Below are positions 59,701-61,768 of a stretch of 61,768 nucleotides of DNA, one piece after another. The translations under genes and the position numbers were made by a program. Below the pieces are notes generated by a model, which saw nothing but the letters and a program-made list of their open reading frames with translations, had not been told where the DNA came from and made no database searches. Origin of the DNA: CAZGMC01 sp964526565 (GTDB taxonomy: Bacteria > Pseudomonadota > Alphaproteobacteria > DSM-16000 > Inquilinaceae); contig CAZGMC010000009.1 of the NCBI GenBank assembly GCA_964526565.1, forward strand, positions 1-61,768, read 5' to 3'. The stretch's first letter is position 1. Each line of letters opens with the position of its first letter.

Positions 59701-60565
59701 GGCGCCGGTCCTCCGCGGGCCGCACGGCATCGAGCAGCGCCTCGGCCTTGGCTGCCTCGGCCAGCAGCACCGGCAGCGCCGGGATGTTGGTGTCCCACTC
59801 GACCAGGATCGGCATCGGCCCGAGCCGGGCCAGCGTGCGGCGCAGCAGTGCCCAGACCGGCTCGGCCACCGGCGCGCCGTGGTCGTCGATCAGAATGGTC
59901 CCGGTGTCGAAGCGCTGCACGAAGTGGCCGGCGACGTGGATCTCCTCCACCGCGTCCAGCGGCACGCCATCCAGGTAGCGGTCGGCGTCGAAGCGGTGGT
60001 TGTGGGCGCTGACGTGGATGTTGTTGACGTCGAGCAGGATGCCACAGCCGGTGCGCCGCGCGATCTCCGCCATGAAGTCCCATTCGGGCATGGTCGATGC
60101 CGGGAAGCTGACATAGCTCGACGGGTTCTCCACCAGGATGTGCCGGCCCAGCGCCGCCTGGGCGTGGTCGACATTGCGGCAGATCACCGCCAGCGCCTCC
60201 TCGGTATAGGGCAACGGCAGCAGGTCGTTCAGGTAGGTGCCGCCGGTCACGCTCCACGACACGTGCTCGGACACCAGGCCCGGCTGGAACCGGTCGATCA
60301 GGGCGCGCAGACGGGCCAGGTGGCCGCGGTCGAGGCCCTCCCACGAGCCGAGCGACAGGCCGACGCCGTGGCACGACAGCGGATGGTCGCCGCGGATGCG
60401 CTCCAGCGCCCGGTTGCGCGGGCCGCCGCGGCCGAGGAAGTTCTCGGCGTGCACCTCGATCCAGCCGACCGCGGGCGGGCTGTCCAGGAAATCGCGCATG
60501 TGGGTGTGGCGCAGGCCGACACCGGCGCGGGGCGGGATGGGATCGGGGCGGAAGGCGGTGCTCAT
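59690..60565 (-). CDS. bufB: DUF692 multinuclear non-haem iron oxygenase (MNIO, BufB-like)
   Basis: 291 residues from ATG at 60565. TIM-barrel enzyme of the MbnB/TglH family that oxidises cysteines of a RiPP precursor, in bufferins to thiooxazole-type groups. Candidate metal ligands lie in SCHGVGLSLG (His66), LVSEHVSW (Glu100, His101), LVENPSSY (Glu146), LLDVNNIHVSAHNH (Asp179, Asn181/182, His184), and HVAGHF. GWIEVHAENFLGRGG is typical. It follows the precursor gene across a 108-nt spacer with a strong hairpin. Confidence 0.9.
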   Translation of the reverse strand: MSTAFRPDPIPPRAGVGLRHTHMRDFLDSPPAVGWIEVHAENFLGRGGPRNRALERIRGDHPLSCHGVGLSLGSWEGLDRGHLARLRALIDRFQPGLVSEHVSWSVTGGTYLNDLLPLPYTEEALAVICRNVDHAQAALGRHILVENPSSYVSFPASTMPEWDFMAEIARRTGCGILLDVNNIHVSAHNHRFDADRYLDGVPLDAVEEIHVAGHFVQRFDTGTILIDDHGAPVAEPVWALLRRTLARLGPMPILVEWDTNIPALPVLLAEAAKAEALLDAVRPAEDRRHVA

Positions 60566-60621
60566 CGGGCGATCGCCGTTGTTGCGGCGCTCCAGGTGTT
60601 CAGGGTTGAGCACGGCCGCGA

Positions 60622-60658
60622 CCGGCGCGCCGTCCGGGAGGGACGGACGGCGCGCCGG
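60622..60658 (-). promoter_or_regulatory. Perfect 15-bp hairpin between precursor and modifying-enzyme genes
   Basis: Arms CCGGCGCGCCGTCCG (60622-60636) and CGGACGGCGCGCCGG (60644-60658) around a 7-nt loop. No T-run. It lies 16 nt beyond the bufA stop in the transcript, where it could protect the precursor mRNA from 3' exonucleases and cut read-through to bufB. Confidence 0.75.
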
Positions 60659-60673
60659 GGCGGCCGAACGGCG

Positions 60674-60970
60674 TTATTCGGCGCGCGGGCCGCCGTAGCC
60701 GTCGAACGGCTCGATCTGGCCGCCCATGTCCTCGCACGAGCCGGCGGGGACCAGCTTCCAGTCGCCGCCGAAATAGTCATCGGTGGACTGGCCGGCGCAG
60801 GAGTGGGTGCCGGCGGCATTGGCGCAGTCGTTCTCGCCGGCGGCGGCGACGCCGTAGCACCGCTCCATGTCCTGGGCCGTGGCGGTGCCCGGCGCGGCCA
60901 GGCCGGCGGTGGCGACGGCGCCGGCCAGGGCGGCGGCGAGCGTCAGGCAGGAACGCTTGGTCTCGATCAT
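60674..60970 (-). CDS. bufA1: DUF2282 (BufA1-type) bufferin precursor peptide
   Basis: 98 residues from ATG at 60970, with GAGGAGA about 8 nt upstream. The signal peptide (LTLAAALAGAVATAGLAAPG, cleavage near ATA-QD at 32/33) leads to the periplasm. The mature part has four cysteines (38, 49, 58, 79) in RCYGVAAAGENDCANAAGTH, SCAGQSTDDYF, and DWKLVPAGSCEDMGG. The pattern is diagnostic of DUF2282. Bufferins are modified by the DUF692 enzyme on the central cysteines and chelate copper. The acidic/Gly C-terminal tail (GGQIEPFDGYGGP) is additional. Confidence 0.88.
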   Translation of the reverse strand: MIETKRSCLTLAAALAGAVATAGLAAPGTATAQDMERCYGVAAAGENDCANAAGTHSCAGQSTDDYFGGDWKLVPAGSCEDMGGQIEPFDGYGGPRAE

Positions 60971-61071
60971 GGTCCGTGTCTCCTCGGTTCGTCCGTCCTC
61001 CCCGTCGCGGGGGATGCCTTTCATATAGAGGAGCATCCCGGCCCGATGAATTAAAACACCGCGCACGCCGG

Positions 61072-61087
61072 GTCACATCGATGTGAC
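61072..61087. promoter_or_regulatory. Perfect 16-bp palindrome upstream of bufferin operon
   Basis: GTCACATCGATGTGAC, perfectly symmetric, centred 110 bp upstream of the bufA1 ATG. A dimeric regulator site is likely; the regulator is not in the window. AT-rich TTTTAATTC and TATATG elements lie between it and the gene. Confidence 0.6.
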
Positions 61088-61094
61088 GGGCGCG

Positions 61095-61463
61095 TCAGAA
61101 AACGGGTATTTCAAGAAAAGGCGCCGCCGGCTCACGATTCCTTGAAGAGCCGAAACCTAGGCACCGGTACACTCCCAGCACGTCGGGATTGCCACGAACA
61201 ATGCCCCGAACATCATGCCAAGGCACGTCTGGTGCAAACTCAGGGCCAAAGCTTCCCAATATTACTGCCGCTTCAGTTATTCTTGCCAGGCATCTTTCGA
61301 CGGCATCTACAGTGCGCAGGTCGACAACGTAGGCTTTGTAGTCAAGGCTCTTAGTATATGCCTCGATGCGATGTATATTGTCAAGTATATTGTCAAAATG
61401 CCGCAATGGATCACCAGAACGCACGAATTGTGTACTTTTCGAAGCAAAGATCCTGCCCGTCAT
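61095..61463 (-). pseudogene. Decayed HepT-like (DUF86) toxin gene
   Basis: 122 codons. The central part is HepT: RHFDNILDNIHRIEAYTKSL, RTVDAVERCLARITEAAVIL and DVPWHDVRGI. After that the family's RX4-6HXY ribonuclease motif should follow ('RGIGNxLRHxY'), but the sequence becomes unrelated (VRGNPDVLGVYRCLGFG). The first 15 codons, including the ATG at 61463, lie in a REP-type repeat. So both ends look replaced. The MntA nucleotidyltransferase antitoxin is absent. AT-rich against its surroundings. Confidence 0.7.
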
Positions 61464-61563
61464 CGCGAGCGTAGCTTGGCGACCCAGACCCGGCGCCCCC
61501 AGTACAGCAAGTCATCAATCACGCTTGCGGCACGACTGGATCGCCACGCTGCGCTCGCGATAA
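61460..61563. repeat. Inverted pair of alphaproteobacterial REP-like sequences
   Basis: TCATCGCGAGCGTAGCTTGG..CCAG (61460-61488) is matched by the reverse complement TTATCGCGAGCGCAGCGTGG..CCAG (61536-61563). This is a typical BIME-like arrangement. It overlaps the start of the HepT remnant. Confidence 0.75.
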
Positions 61564-61631
61564 AGGCCTTGTTGGCGGATATATTTTGCAGAACATCGAT
61601 GATCACTTTCAGACATCGAAGCGCTCGACCT

Positions 61632-61730
61632 GGGATCAGGGGACACAATTGGGATCAGGGGACACAATACCGAACTCCGGCAAGCCGCCTTCGGCAGAAG
61701 GTGGCCAAGCCGGAGTTCAGTGATGTGTCC
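61632..61730. repeat. Dispersed palindromic repeat family D, copy 2
   Basis: GGGATCAGGGGACACAAT occurs twice in tandem (61632-61670). The second starts a palindrome with inner stem GAACTCCGGC / GCCGGAGTTC (61672-61681, 61709-61718) and right arm GATGTGTCC. The outer arms match family D copy 1 at 23208. The sequence after 61730 to the edge is unassigned. Confidence 0.8.
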
Positions 61731-61768
61731 GTGCGCCAGGCGAAGCTGGCGGCGTCCAGCCGGTGGAA

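Noticed and set aside
61464..61648. Short ORF at the right end as possible MntA antitoxin
   Set aside because: It lies within the inverted REP pair and has no nucleotidyltransferase GSxxxR...D motif.

Overview
The window is chromosomal DNA of a high-GC alphaproteobacterium, probably Rhodospirillales-like. This is judged from gene content: FixI/CcoS for cbb3 oxidase, an NDUFA12-type complex I subunit, DUF2155 and MlaD, aroQ-accB-accC, an alphaproteobacterial acetolactate synthase, and GlnK-AmtB with an exported-type AmtB. Three tRNA genes are present (Arg-ACG, Glu-CTC, Val-GAC). No rRNA and no CRISPR array were found.

Layout. 1-2.4 kb: ccoI-ccoS, end of a cbb3 oxidase assembly operon. 2.4-11 kb: a compact type I-G (formerly I-U) CRISPR effector operon, csb1-csb2-cas3-cas8-like, with every junction a 4-nt ATGA overlap. 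It is faced by a divergent WYL-domain regulator, and a near-perfect 28-bp palindrome lies between them. No cas1, cas2, cas4 or array is visible. An AT-rich Abi-like HEPN gene follows (11.1-11.8 kb), then a repeat-rich stretch holding two tRNAs. 13.3-21 kb: ilvC, DUF29, ilvH, ilvB, miaA, serB, a UbiH-type hydroxylase. 21-27 kb: glnK-amtB, an aminotransferase, ftsK. 27-32.4 kb: a Tat-exported Pro/Asp/Arg repeat protein, a GNAT, aat, accC-accB-aroQ. 32.6-39.1 kb: a seven-gene Mrp Na+/H+ antiporter operon bracketed by two paralogous small HTH genes. 39-50 kb: a CheY-like receiver, a broken acyltransferase, and a polysaccharide cluster (five glycosyltransferases and a flippase-type ABC exporter). 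50-58 kb: lrgAB, DUF2155-mlaD-NDUFA12, a PfpI protein, a tandem pair of exported paralogs, a frameshifted ZIP transporter and a sodium/solute symporter. 58.4-61 kb: a bufferin-type (metal-binding RiPP) operon of Cys-rich precursor, DUF692/MNIO enzyme, DUF2063 partner and DoxX. 61-61.8 kb: a decayed HepT toxin gene and repeats.

Cross-cutting themes. (1) At least four families of dispersed palindromic repeats occur between genes. One three-copy family keeps a shared loop core, while each copy has its own outer arm that is mirrored within the copy. (2) Several minus-strand genes carry short 5-10 bp tandem arrays just upstream of their starts. (3) Toxin, acyltransferase and ZIP genes are decayed next to these repeats. 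The most interesting units are the adaptation-less, WYL-controlled I-G effector module, the bufferin operon with its intercistronic hairpin and palindromic operator, and the mirrored-arm palindromes.
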